From: Chloroflexota bacterium
Lineage (GTDB): Bacteria; Chloroflexota; Dehalococcoidia; Lucifugimonadales; JACPCL1
DNA: 32,826 bases
Assembly (NCBI GenBank): GCA_016202485.1
Contig: JACQOP010000053.1
Span: forward strand, 1-32,826
Reading direction: 5' to 3'
Positions within the stretch are counted from its first letter, which is position 1, and each line of letters opens with the position of its first letter. The notes under the pieces were generated by a model. It saw only the letters and a list, made by a program, of their open reading frames with translations, made no database searches and was not told the DNA's origin. Below are positions 16,711-25,249 of this stretch, piece by piece. The position numbers and the translations under genes were made by a program.

Positions 16711-17268
16711 TTAGCGTCTGAAGCTGGACCCCCGGTTAATGTAGCAGAGCTCTCCGCGCTGGTTCCAGTGATAGGTCTCGGTGGTGATGATGAGCATGTG
16801 CGAGCCATCGCGGCCAACGCGCTCAATGATGTTGGCGTACTTGCTTTGGGAGTACATGCGGTCCCCCATGATGGGGTGCTTGTACATCTCAATCTCATTG
16901 CCGGCATTGAGGAGGCGCACCAAGTCCGTGGGGACTGGGGGTAGGCCGCCGCGCCGCCGTCCAACGGGAGCGTCCCTGACGCCATCGGCCACGGGGTTTT
17001 CCTTAAAGGTCCAGCTTACCGGGTCGTCGGTCATCCACGGCGCTCTACCGCTGCCGCCGCCCGCGAGGTGAGGAACAATGACCTCCCTGTAGCGGGTGGT
17101 CTTAGCGAAGTCCTCATCCCAATAACGTGGATCTGGGTCCATAATGGCCTGGGTAAAGCGGCGGTTTCTTTCTTTGTTGGCCACGCCCCAGCCAGCTTCA
17201 GAAAACTCGCTGGTCTTGCCAATCACTGCTTTTACTTCAGAGGTTAATTTGGTACCGGACGTTGTCAC
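16711..17268 (-). CDS. FAS1-like/MaoC N-terminal dehydratase domain protein (paralog B)
   Basis: ERNRRFTQAIMDPDPRYWDEDFAKTTRYREVIVPHL...RLLNAGNEIEMYKHPIMGDRMYSQSKYANIIERVGRDGSHMLIITTET; similar to 18189..18749. Confidence 0.85.
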   Translation of the reverse strand: MTTSGTKLTSEVKAVIGKTSEFSEAGWGVANKERNRRFTQAIMDPDPRYWDEDFAKTTRYREVIVPHLAGGGSGRAPWMTDDPVSWTFKENPVADGVRDAPVGRRRGGLPPVPTDLVRLLNAGNEIEMYKHPIMGDRMYSQSKYANIIERVGRDGSHMLIITTETYHWNQRGELCYINRGSSFRR

Positions 17269-17286
17269 GAAGCTATCCTCCCTGGG

Positions 17287-17565
17287 TTACGGGTTCTGTC
17301 CGTCCCAGATGCTGCCTACGTTTGCCACTAATTTGATGGGTGTGATGCTCTCCACTTGCCAGCCCTTCATTTTGAGCCATTGCTCAAAGGCTTCCTGGTT
17401 GACGGCGTGGCACTCGGCAACAGAGCGCCCATCACCCAGGACGAGGACGGTGGTGACAGTGGTGCGGGCATCGGCGCGCCAGTTCTTGGTGGCCTTCATT
17501 TCCTGAGTGAGCTTGGCCTGGTCATCCCAACCTGGTGCTTTACCTATAGCTATCCAGCGTGGCAT
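17287..17565 (-). CDS. small hypothetical protein (92 aa)
   Basis: MPRWIAIGKAPGWDDQAKLTQEMKATKNWRADARTTVTTVLVLGDGRSVAECHAVNQEAFEQWLKMKGWQVESITPIKLVANVG; RBS-like AAGGAGGATCC just upstream. Confidence 0.75.
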   Translation of the reverse strand: MPRWIAIGKAPGWDDQAKLTQEMKATKNWRADARTTVTTVLVLGDGRSVAECHAVNQEAFEQWLKMKGWQVESITPIKLVANVGSIWDGQNP

Positions 17566-17582
17566 GGATCCTCCTTCAAGGA

Positions 17583-17605
17583 GGCCCGGGGTTGGCCCCC
17601 GGGCC
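17583..17605. terminator. GC-rich hairpin between 17639..18145 and 17287..17565
   Basis: GGCCCGGGG-TTGGC-CCCCGGGCC; no T-tract, so it may be an attenuator or RNA-stability element. Confidence 0.4.
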
Positions 17606-17638
17606 ATAGTTGTTTCAGTGCACAGCCTCTCGGTGAGC

Positions 17639-18145
17639 TTAGCCCTGGGGAGGGACAAAGGGGTAGGGGATGCTACGACCGCCCTTGAGGGGGAGAACGA
17701 TAACCCCCTGCCCGGGACAGGTCTCAATGTCGTCCTGGGTCTTCATCCCGGTTTCCAACTCTACGAAGCCCATCCCATCCTTGACGTATTTGTTGGTCAC
17801 CTTGGCCCAACAGGTAATGGTATCCCCAGGGACAATCATGGCGCGGTGCTGAAAGGATACCTTCCACATCCAGCCATCGGGGAGACACAGGTCCTTCAGG
17901 TAACCGGGCATGATGCTCTGCTTCCAGGAGCCATTGACCAGGATGTTCGGCAGGCCCTCGTGGTAGATGGAGAAATCCTGGTCGTAATGGATCCGGTGCC
18001 AGTTCTCAATCGCAGCGCTCCACCGAAACACGTGGGTGGGCGTCATCGGGCCGAGGACGTAGGTAGGAAGCATTTGCCCCTCACTTACGTCATCATAGTA
18101 CATCTGCTGCTTATTCCTAAGCTCGTCAGCGGTTCTTGTGGTCAT
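17639..18145 (-). CDS. MaoC-like dehydratase (hot-dog fold)
   Basis: DDVSEGQMLPTYVLGPMTPTHVFRWSAAIENWHRIHYDQDFSIYHEGLPNILVNGSWKQSIMPGYLKDL...HRAMIVPGDTITCWAKVTNKY. Confidence 0.88.
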   Translation of the reverse strand: MTTRTADELRNKQQMYYDDVSEGQMLPTYVLGPMTPTHVFRWSAAIENWHRIHYDQDFSIYHEGLPNILVNGSWKQSIMPGYLKDLCLPDGWMWKVSFQHRAMIVPGDTITCWAKVTNKYVKDGMGFVELETGMKTQDDIETCPGQGVIVLPLKGGRSIPYPFVPPQG

Positions 18146-18188
18146 AGTTCCCTCCCTCTTTATATTTTACAATTCAGTTAATGGTGTA

Positions 18189-18749
18189 TTACCGGCGAAT
18201 GCCCGAACTCCGGGTGATGCACAACAACTCGCCCTTCTGGTTGGTGTACCTGGTCTCGTTGGTGACGATGAGCATGTGGCTGCCATCCCGTCCAACGCGC
18301 TCCTGGATATCGGCGTACTTCTGCTGGGAGAAGATGCGGTCTCCCAGGCTGGGGAACTTGAACACCTCAATATCGTTACCAGCATTGAGGTTACGCACCA
18401 GGGGAGTACGTAGGGGGGGCAAGGCGCCTGGACGTCGCTCTCCGCTGCCAGCGCCAGCGCCGCCGTCGTTTACGGGGTTCCGTTGAAAGGCCACGCTTAT
18501 GGGGTCGGTTGTGCCGGGACGGGTCTTATTGAGGTAGGTGCAGTAGATAGGCGGGGTGATAATCTCGCCGTACTTGGAAGCACGGGCATAATCCTCATCC
18601 CAGTACAATGGGTCTGGGTCCATGATGGCATGAACAAACCTGCGGAGGTTTTCCTTCTCCATACCCCAGATAGTGACCTCTACCTTTTCTGCCTCCTGGC
18701 CTATTAACGCCTTGAGCTCATCGGTCAAATACGATTGCTGCTGGGTCAT
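18189..18749 (-). CDS. FAS1-like/MaoC N-terminal dehydratase domain protein (paralog A)
   Basis: MTQQQSYLTDELKALIGQEAEKVEVTIWGMEKENLRRFVHAIMDPDPLYWDEDYARASKYGEIITPPIYCTYL...; similar to 16711..17268. Confidence 0.88.
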   Translation of the reverse strand: MTQQQSYLTDELKALIGQEAEKVEVTIWGMEKENLRRFVHAIMDPDPLYWDEDYARASKYGEIITPPIYCTYLNKTRPGTTDPISVAFQRNPVNDGGAGAGSGERRPGALPPLRTPLVRNLNAGNDIEVFKFPSLGDRIFSQQKYADIQERVGRDGSHMLIVTNETRYTNQKGELLCITRSSGIRR

Positions 18750-19287
18750 ACGTTCCTCCCTCCACATGGCGTGGGTCGCTTGATCCCATATGCAAGTGCT
18801 AGGGGTTCCCTGATGTGTTTAGCCTGTCCGGCTACCTAGGGACGCCTTAGCCAAAGCAAGCCCATAGCCCACCATGCTCTAGCCTTTGGGAGGAGAAGCC
18901 CAGGATAACCGAAAGGTACGGCATGGGGCTAATGGTTGTCTCGGCGGGATACTACAATAAGCGCATTGCACCGTCAAGAGTATTGGGCCAGAAGCAGCGT
19001 TACCTGACTTGCTGGCACCACATAGGTACAGCCGACCACTTTCTCCCAAAGTGAGGGTTACCGATTCGTGCCCACTGATGATAGAATGCCTCCGTCCGTA
19101 GACGGCCGAGAATAGAGGGCTCTTGGGACAACGTTCAGTGCGTGTATTAGTGAGCAGAAGTCCTGGTCTTGGGTGCGGGAAACACCACGAAAGGGCCCAC
19201 GGAAAAGGGAAGCGGCGAGGTGGAAGGGGGAGGCAACGCTCTGAAAGAAGCATCCCAAAGCCTGTACATGGCAAAAGAAAGGCTACC

Positions 19288-21891
19288 ATGACGACGCCGA
19301 AGTTTTATCAGCTCCCAGATACTATCCGTCCCTTGAAGTACCGCCTGGTCTTAACGCCCGACCTTGAGAAGTTCACCTTCGCTGGAGAAGAAGAGGTGGA
19401 GGTGGAGGTCCTGAGGGCAACGGAACAGGTGGTGATGAACGCCTTGGAACTCCAGGTGAGTACAGCCTGGGCCACTCAAGCTGGCGGAAGAAGGATAGAG
19501 GCAGCCAGGATTGACCATGATGAGCAGAGCCAGACGGTCACCCTTACTTTCGGCTCGCGCCTTGTCCCGGGCAAGGCTACCGTGGGACTGCACTACACCG
19601 GCATCCTCAACGACCGCCTGCATGGATTCTATCGCAGCACGTACCAGGGGAAAGACGACAGACCCCATGTGATGGCCTGCACCCAGTTTGAGCCCACGGA
19701 CGCCCGTCGCTGTCTCCCTTGCTGGGACGAGCCATCCATCAAGGCGGTGTTTGACTGCACCCTTGTTGTGCCTGCGCAACTGACCGCCGTTTCCAATACA
19801 CCTGTTGCCTCGGAGACGTTGCGCCCAGATGGTCTGAAGGTGGTGCATTTTGAGGACACACCTTTGATGTCCACCTACCTCCTTGCCTTCATTGTGAGTG
19901 AACTGGAGTCCGTTGAGGCGCATGCAAGCAACGGCACCCTCATCCGTATTTTCGCCACACCCGGCAAGAAAGAACTTGGGCAATTTGCCCTGGATGTGGC
20001 TGTCAAGGTGCTGGCCTATTACAACGACTATTTTGGCGTTTCATATCCCTTGAAGAAGCTGGACCATCTGGCAATCCCGGACTTTGCGGCAGGGGCTATG
20101 GAGAACTGGGGGGCCATTACGTACCGGGAGGTTGCCCTACTCTATGACCCTGCCAACTCGGCGCCAGTGGCCAAGGAGCGCATTGCCAATGTGGTAGCCC
20201 ACGAGATGGCGCACATGTGGTTCGGCGATCTGGTGACCATGGCATGGTGGAACGACCTGTGGCTGAACGAGAGCTTTGCTTCTTGGATGGCGACAAAGGC
20301 GGTAGACCACCTTTTCCCGGAATGGCATATGTGGACCCAGTTTATTGTTTCGGACGTGACCACTGGCATGGGGCTGGACGGGTTGGAGAACTCCCATCCC
20401 ATTGAGCAGGAAGTGAAGGACCCTTCAGAGATTAACCAACTCTTTGACGCCATCAGCTATGACAAGGGGGCCTCAATCCTGCGGATGCTGGAGCAGTTCA
20501 TCGGCCCTGATGACTTCCGTGCGGGCCTCCGGCAGTACATTGCGGCCCATACCTATGACAACGCTCAGGGGCAGGACCTCTGGCAGGCCATGGAGGATGC
20601 ATCGGCCCAGCCGATCGTTTCCATGATGGGGAGCTGGATAGAGCAGGCCGGCTATCCGGTGGTGCAGGCCAAGGTCCGGCGAACTTCTGGCAAGTGGCAG
20701 GTGAGCCTGCGGCAGGACCGATTCCTTTACTCCGGGATCAAGGACGACCCTACCCTATGGCAGGTACCTGTCTCAGTGATCAGCCAGGGGGGTGCGGGAC
20801 AGGACCAGATGGTGATGAGCAGTCGCGAAGCTACCCTCCGCATGGAAAAGGGGACCCCGAGAGTACGGCGCAACGCATGGGTCAAGCTCAACCCTGCATA
20901 TACCGCCTTCTACCGCACGCAATATGAAGAAAAGGAATGGGCAAGACTCATTCCAGGGGTTGAGACAAGGGAACTGTCGCCCGCAGACCGGCTGGGCCTT
21001 CACGCCGATACCTACGCTCTTTCCAGGGCACGGATGATCCCTGCCACCCAGTACCTGCGGCTGGTGGAGGCCTACAAAGGAGAGGACGATTATGTGGTTT
21101 GGTCGGATGTGGTGGGCGACTTGCGTGCCTTTGACGGGCTGCTTACCCAGGAGTCATACAGCGCCAAGTACCAGACCCTGGCCCGGAGCGTGCTGCGGCG
21201 GATCGTCCGGAAGATGGGATGGGAAGCCAAACCAAACGAGGGTCACCTGGACACCTTGCTACGGAGCACGGTGCTGGGGGCTATTGGAACCTTTGGTGAC
21301 CGCGCCACGCAACAGGAAGCCACCAGGCGCTTTATGCGCTATCTGGAAGACCCCAAGTCCCTTTCCCCTGATCTGAAGGGGGTTGTGTACGGGCTGGCCG
21401 CCCAAGCCGGCGATACCAGGACTTATGAAGCGATGCACAATCTGGCAAAGGAAGAGCAGTTCCAGGAGGAGCGGCTGCGGCTGTATGGCGCTCTGGCCCG
21501 CTTCTCCACAAAGCCATTGCTGGAGAAGACCCTGGAGCTATCTCTGTCCAGCGAGGTCCGCTCGCAGGATACGGTGTCGCTGCTGACGCAGGTGGCAATG
21601 AACCGCAGGAACGGTTTGCGGCTGACCTGGGACTTCATGAAGGAGAACTGGCAGGAGCTGGAGAGGCGCTATGGCGCGGGCGGCTTCGGGATGATGCGGC
21701 TGGTGTCCATCCCCGGCGGTTTTGCTTCTCCAGAGGAACGGCAGGAAGTGGCGGATTTCTATTTGGCCCATCGGGTGCCTTCGGCTACCCGAACCATCCA
21801 GCAGACGCTGGAACGCATAGACCTGAACACCCAGTGGCTCCAGCATAACCGCCTGGGGGTGAAAAGGTGGTTTGAGCAGAGGAGCAGGTAG
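19288..21891 (+). CDS. M1 family aminopeptidase (aminopeptidase N-like)
   Basis: GAMENWGAITYRE; HEMAHMWFGDLVTMAWWNDLWLNESFASW (HExxH-18x-E). Start at MTTPKFYQLPDTIRPLKYRLVL. Confidence 0.96.
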   Translation: MTTPKFYQLPDTIRPLKYRLVLTPDLEKFTFAGEEEVEVEVLRATEQVVMNALELQVSTAWATQAGGRRIEAARIDHDEQSQTVTLTFGSRLVPGKATVGLHYTGILNDRLHGFYRSTYQGKDDRPHVMACTQFEPTDARRCLPCWDEPSIKAVFDCTLVVPAQLTAVSNTPVASETLRPDGLKVVHFEDTPLMSTYLLAFIVSELESVEAHASNGTLIRIFATPGKKELGQFALDVAVKVLAYYNDYFGVSYPLKKLDHLAIPDFAAGAMENWGAITYREVALLYDPANSAPVAKERIANVVAHEMAHMWFGDLVTMAWWNDLWLNESFASWMATKAVDHLFPEWHMWTQFIVSDVTTGMGLDGLENSHPIEQEVKDPSEINQLFDAISYDKGASILRMLEQFIGPDDFRAGLRQYIAAHTYDNAQGQDLWQAMEDASAQPIVSMMGSWIEQAGYPVVQAKVRRTSGKWQVSLRQDRFLYSGIKDDPTLWQVPVSVISQGGAGQDQMVMSSREATLRMEKGTPRVRRNAWVKLNPAYTAFYRTQYEEKEWARLIPGVETRELSPADRLGLHADTYALSRARMIPATQYLRLVEAYKGEDDYVVWSDVVGDLRAFDGLLTQESYSAKYQTLARSVLRRIVRKMGWEAKPNEGHLDTLLRSTVLGAIGTFGDRATQQEATRRFMRYLEDPKSLSPDLKGVVYGLAAQAGDTRTYEAMHNLAKEEQFQEERLRLYGALARFSTKPLLEKTLELSLSSEVRSQDTVSLLTQVAMNRRNGLRLTWDFMKENWQELERRYGAGGFGMMRLVSIPGGFASPEERQEVADFYLAHRVPSATRTIQQTLERIDLNTQWLQHNRLGVKRWFEQRSR

Positions 21892-21912
21892 TCCAGAACA
21901 GGGAAGGATAAG

Positions 21913-21955
21913 GATAAAGAGGGTCTGGTATGTTGCACGCCAGGCCCTCTTTATC
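21913..21955. terminator. bidirectional terminator between convergent genes
   Basis: GATAAAGAGGGTCTGG...CCAGGCCCTCTTTATC between 21891 (+) and 21974 (-). Confidence 0.8.
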
Positions 21956-21973
21956 GTGTTTGCTGTTCCGGAC

Positions 21974-22831
21974 TTACGCCCCTATTTTGGCCACCACGTA
22001 TTGCCGGGTCCCCCTGGGGGTTGGTACATCAACCCTATCGCCCACGCCGTGGTCCAGGATTGCGCGCCCAAGGGGTGAGGCGTCGGAGATTTTGCCAGCG
22101 GCCGGGTCGGTTTCCCGCGAGTCCACCAGCATGTAGGAGAACTCCTGACCTGTCAGGGTGTCTTTGAGCTGGACCTGAGAGCCAACGGTAATGCGCATGA
22201 GGCTGTGATAGACCTGGGGTGTACCATCCAGGATGGTGGCGGTCTTCAGGAGATTCTCCAACTCGCGGATGCGGGCCTCGGTCTGGCCCTGGAGTTCACG
22301 AGCAGCGTCCAGTGGAGAGTTTTCAGTGATGTCCTTTGTAGCGGCAGCCTTGCGAATCTCCTCTGCGAGGAGAGGGCGCTGGGCCTTGAGGGCGGCGAGT
22401 TCCTCTTGCAGGTGCTGATAGCCCTCGGGAGTGAGCTGATTGACGGGGTTCAGTCTGGCAGGCCGGCCATTGGCTGCGGCATTGCGCCTGGGCAGACGGC
22501 GAAGTTTGGCGTGGCTTGCCAAGTTGGCGCCGGTGAGGCCTTCGTGATGTAAATAGGCCAGGAATTTTTTTGTGGTAGTAAGCCGCTGTGCTTTATCGTC
22601 ACCCACTCCTTCCAGGGTGGCGCAATAGTTTTCCACCATGAGGGGAGTGAGGGAGTCTACGGGAAGGTCTCTTCCGCACCAGCGTGCGAATCGCAAGAGC
22701 TCTTGTTGAGCAAAGGAAGGGTCTTTCTCACTATGGTCTTGAAGGAAGGAAGCGCAGGCCTCCGAAAGGGCAGTCTGGGCAAGGGGTCTCAAGGGTACCT
22801 CCTTATTTCTCCTATTGATTTTAGGCGTCAC
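21974..22831 (-). CDS. GreA/GreB-type transcript cleavage factor with N-terminal tyrosine-recombinase SAM-like (core-binding) domain
   Basis: C-term: LTPEGYQHLQEELAALKAQRPLLAEEIRKAAATKDITENSPLDAARELQGQTEARIRELENLL...GSQVQLKDTLTGQEFSYMLVDSRETDPAAGKISDASPLGRAILDHGVGDRVDV. N-term: ASFLQDHSEKDPSFAQQELLRFARWCGRDLPVDSLTPLMVENYCATLEG...TTTKKFLAYLHHEGL. Confidence 0.85.
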   Translation of the reverse strand: MTPKINRRNKEVPLRPLAQTALSEACASFLQDHSEKDPSFAQQELLRFARWCGRDLPVDSLTPLMVENYCATLEGVGDDKAQRLTTTKKFLAYLHHEGLTGANLASHAKLRRLPRRNAAANGRPARLNPVNQLTPEGYQHLQEELAALKAQRPLLAEEIRKAAATKDITENSPLDAARELQGQTEARIRELENLLKTATILDGTPQVYHSLMRITVGSQVQLKDTLTGQEFSYMLVDSRETDPAAGKISDASPLGRAILDHGVGDRVDVPTPRGTRQYVVAKIGA

Positions 22832-22917
22832 TGCCGAGTGCTGTCAAATCAAGCTACCCTTGCGTCCGAAGGAGTGAATATCGCATAATCAAAGCTGTTT
22901 GTTCATAGATTGCGCCT

Positions 22918-22992
22918 GCCACCGTAGCTCAGCGGTAGAGCAGCTGTTTCGTAAACAGCAGGTCCTCGGTTCAAATCCGAGCGGTGGCTCCA
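22918..22992 (+). tRNA. tRNA-Thr (anticodon CGT), CCA encoded
   Basis: GCCACCG-TA-GCTC-AGCGGTA-GAGC-A-GCTGTT-TCGTA-AACAGC-AGGTC-CTCGG-TTCAAAT-CCGAG-CGGTGGC-T-CCA; anticodon loop TTCGTAA. Confidence 0.95.
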
Positions 22993-23044
22993 GACCCTAC
23001 ACTCCTCCCCACCTTAGGCTGGAAAGAGACGGTCACGAGAGCCT

Positions 23045-23224
23045 ATGAAACGCGCCAACTGGTATGCCGACCATCCTGCCGCCTGCACCTGTGCGGAGTG
23101 TACGGCCCGTGGGGCCGACATGCGCCGTTTCAACGAGGCGACTGCTGGGAGGGGGAAGATTGGCCGCAACGAGGTATGCCCCTGTGGGAGCGGGAAGAAA
23201 TACAAGAAGTGCCACGGGGTTTGA
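23045..23224 (+). CDS. small SEC-C motif (zinc-binding) protein, 59 aa
   Basis: ATG at 23045: [60 protein letters not shown]-terminal [14 protein letters not shown] is the SEC-C signature. Below the ORF-track length cutoff. Confidence 0.85.
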   Translation: MKRANWYADHPAACTCAECTARGADMRRFNEATAGRGKIGRNEVCPCGSGKKYKKCHGV

Positions 23225-23375
23225 CAGCGCCAAGGGCCGGCAGCCAGACCTATACCCTAAGACTGCCCACCTAACCGGGTGCTAAAGAACTTCCGTCTGG
23301 TGTCCTGGCCCACCCCCAAAGGGAACAAGTCGACTCCCTGGGACGCCCCAGCCCTCGCTTCCTTGCTCCGCTCAA

Positions 23376-23428
23376 AGCAGGCTCAGGAGGGTTTGCCCCT
23401 TAGTACTCCTCCCTTTTAGAAGCCTGCT
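23376..23428 (-). terminator. hairpin downstream of the LLM oxidoreductase
   Basis: AGCAGGCT...AGCCTGCT outer stem with inner GGGAGGAG/CCCTCCT complementarity. Confidence 0.5.
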
Positions 23429-23437
23429 AGCCTTTTG

Positions 23438-24406
23438 TCAAGCCACCCCTGCCCGCTCACGGAGCTCCTCAGGAGTGAAAGGGGTTTGGACGGGGGCGAT
23501 GACCTCCCGGGCCAGGCGCTCAACCTGGGAGACCCACAGCTCCGGCGGGCAGGCAGGACGCAGGACGAACTTGGTGACGCCCACGGCGCCGTACTGGTTG
23601 ACTCGTGCGATGATGTCCTCCGCCGTGCCCACTGCGGTGTAGGCAGAAGGGGGAACATCCTGTCTCCGAGCGCCCGCCGCCTGGGGGAGCAGGCGCTCGG
23701 CTTCCTGGCGGGTGTCGCTGATGGCGCAGGTGAGGTAGACGCCGTAGTGGTCCTCGGGGACTTCACGGCCTGCTTCGGCGGCATAGCGGCGTATGGCCTC
23801 CACGCCAGCCCCTGCTTCCCCCGCCGTAACGGCGGAGGGCAACCAGCCATCGCCCAGGCGGCCGGTGCGGCGCAGGGCGGCGTCGCTGCGACCGCCGATC
23901 CAGATGGGCGGCCCCGGCTGCTGCACCGGCCTGGGCGCTATGGCCACATCCTGGAACCGGTAGTAGCGGCCCTGGAAGCTGGCCCGCTCCTGGGACCACA
24001 GGAGGCGCATGGCCTGGATAGCCTCCTCGGTGCGGCCGGCACGCTGGGCTTTGGAGACGCCCACGGCGTCGTACTCGGCGGGGTCCTCCTGGCCCAGGCC
24101 AGCCACCAGGAGGGTACGCCCGTTAGAGAGAAAGTCCAGGGTGGCAAGCTCCTTGGCCAGGACTACCGGGTGGCGCAGGGCCAAGGTGATGGCGCTGACG
24201 CCGAACTTCATGCGCTTGCTAACGGCGGCCAGGGCGGCCATGGCGACGACGGGCTCCAGGACGCCCTGGGGGCCGACGACGCGGTCGCTGAACCACAGGG
24301 AGTCCACGCCGATGTCCTCGCAGCGGGCGATGAAGTCGTGGAAGGCGGAGGCGCGGCGCTCCGGGAAGGGCCACGTCCCCATACCAATGCCAATGCGGAG
24401 TTTCAT
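23438..24406 (-). CDS. LLM class F420-dependent oxidoreductase
   Basis: MKLRIGIGMGTWPFP...DSLWFSDRVVG...ALRHPVVLAKELATLDFLSNGRTLLVAGLGQ...PPIWIGGRSDAALRRTGRLGDGWLPS. Confidence 0.93.
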   Translation of the reverse strand: MKLRIGIGMGTWPFPERRASAFHDFIARCEDIGVDSLWFSDRVVGPQGVLEPVVAMAALAAVSKRMKFGVSAITLALRHPVVLAKELATLDFLSNGRTLLVAGLGQEDPAEYDAVGVSKAQRAGRTEEAIQAMRLLWSQERASFQGRYYRFQDVAIAPRPVQQPGPPIWIGGRSDAALRRTGRLGDGWLPSAVTAGEAGAGVEAIRRYAAEAGREVPEDHYGVYLTCAISDTRQEAERLLPQAAGARRQDVPPSAYTAVGTAEDIIARVNQYGAVGVTKFVLRPACPPELWVSQVERLAREVIAPVQTPFTPEELRERAGVA

Positions 24407-24442
24407 GCTGCCTCCTATGCTTTTCAGCCGCGCTATTTCTGT

Positions 24443-25225
24443 TCACTGGCGAGGGAGTTTATAGCGTATGGTGAGGTTTGCGCCTCTCCCTTTTGGTGGT
24501 TCTTCCACAATTAAGTCGCCATCCCGCATTTCCTGTCGCATTACGTTGCAACACGTTGGCATTTGATGATGAGGGCCAGGGTAGCCACCAAGCTCACGAT
24601 GAAGTGCTCCTGAGTTAACATCTAGGAAGGGCGTGCCCTTCTCTGATGCCTCGCTCAGCTTCGTGCGTAGTGCTTTTCTGAAGTCCTCGGCGCGGAGTCT
24701 AGGCCGCTCCTCCCTTGCTTTCAACCAGCGTTTCAAAGATTCATGACTTTCCATGGATGGCCGCCCAGCCAGCAAACCTTCAACGCTGATATCCTCGTCC
24801 AGGTCTTCCCAATGGATACCCTCTCCTCTGGCAATAAACCTCCAGTTGGCACGCTCCTTTGGCGTACGCTGGACGAGCCTTGGGTACCAAATCAAAGGCA
24901 CGGTTATTGTGCGCCCATCCCGTAGCGCCACAGTGAGGCGGTCTTCGGTCACCTCAACGTTTTGTGCGTCAGGCACTTCAATTTGAACGATGGAAGTAGC
25001 CATTCCATGCCTCCAATAAAATAAAACCGACCGATGCTCTTCCACGATTCTTCGGATGTGCCAAAGCTCTACATCGGTGAATCCGTTGTTATTCGCCAAA
25101 CTTACAGGGTTTAGCCAAAACTTTGCTCGCTTGCTTTCCCGTTCAACGTGTACATGTGCGGGTTCAGGGCCATCGCTGGCAAAAAAGTAAAATCGGTAGC
25201 CTTGAACCCGCAACGCGGTGGGCAC
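24443..25225 (-). CDS. DUF4160-DUF2442 fusion with an additional uncharacterised C-terminal domain
   Basis: N-term MPTALRVQGYRFYFFASDGPEPAHVHVERESKRAKFWL (DUF4160-like); middle VEVTEDRLTVALRDGRTITVPLIWYPRL..WEDLDEDISVEGLLAGRPS (DUF2442-like); C-term FLDVNSGALHRELGGYPGPHHQMPTCCNVMRQEM...GRGANLTIRYKLPR. Confidence 0.85.
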   Translation of the reverse strand: MPTALRVQGYRFYFFASDGPEPAHVHVERESKRAKFWLNPVSLANNNGFTDVELWHIRRIVEEHRSVLFYWRHGMATSIVQIEVPDAQNVEVTEDRLTVALRDGRTITVPLIWYPRLVQRTPKERANWRFIARGEGIHWEDLDEDISVEGLLAGRPSMESHESLKRWLKAREERPRLRAEDFRKALRTKLSEASEKGTPFLDVNSGALHRELGGYPGPHHQMPTCCNVMRQEMRDGDLIVEEPPKGRGANLTIRYKLPRQ

Positions 25226-25249
25226 GGCATTCCCTCTTCTTAAGCATGT

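Noticed and set aside
23435-24514. Plus-strand ORF (359 aa) over the LLM oxidoreductase
   Set aside because: Gly/Ala/His-rich shadow of the minus-strand F420 oxidoreductase, which has clear family motifs.
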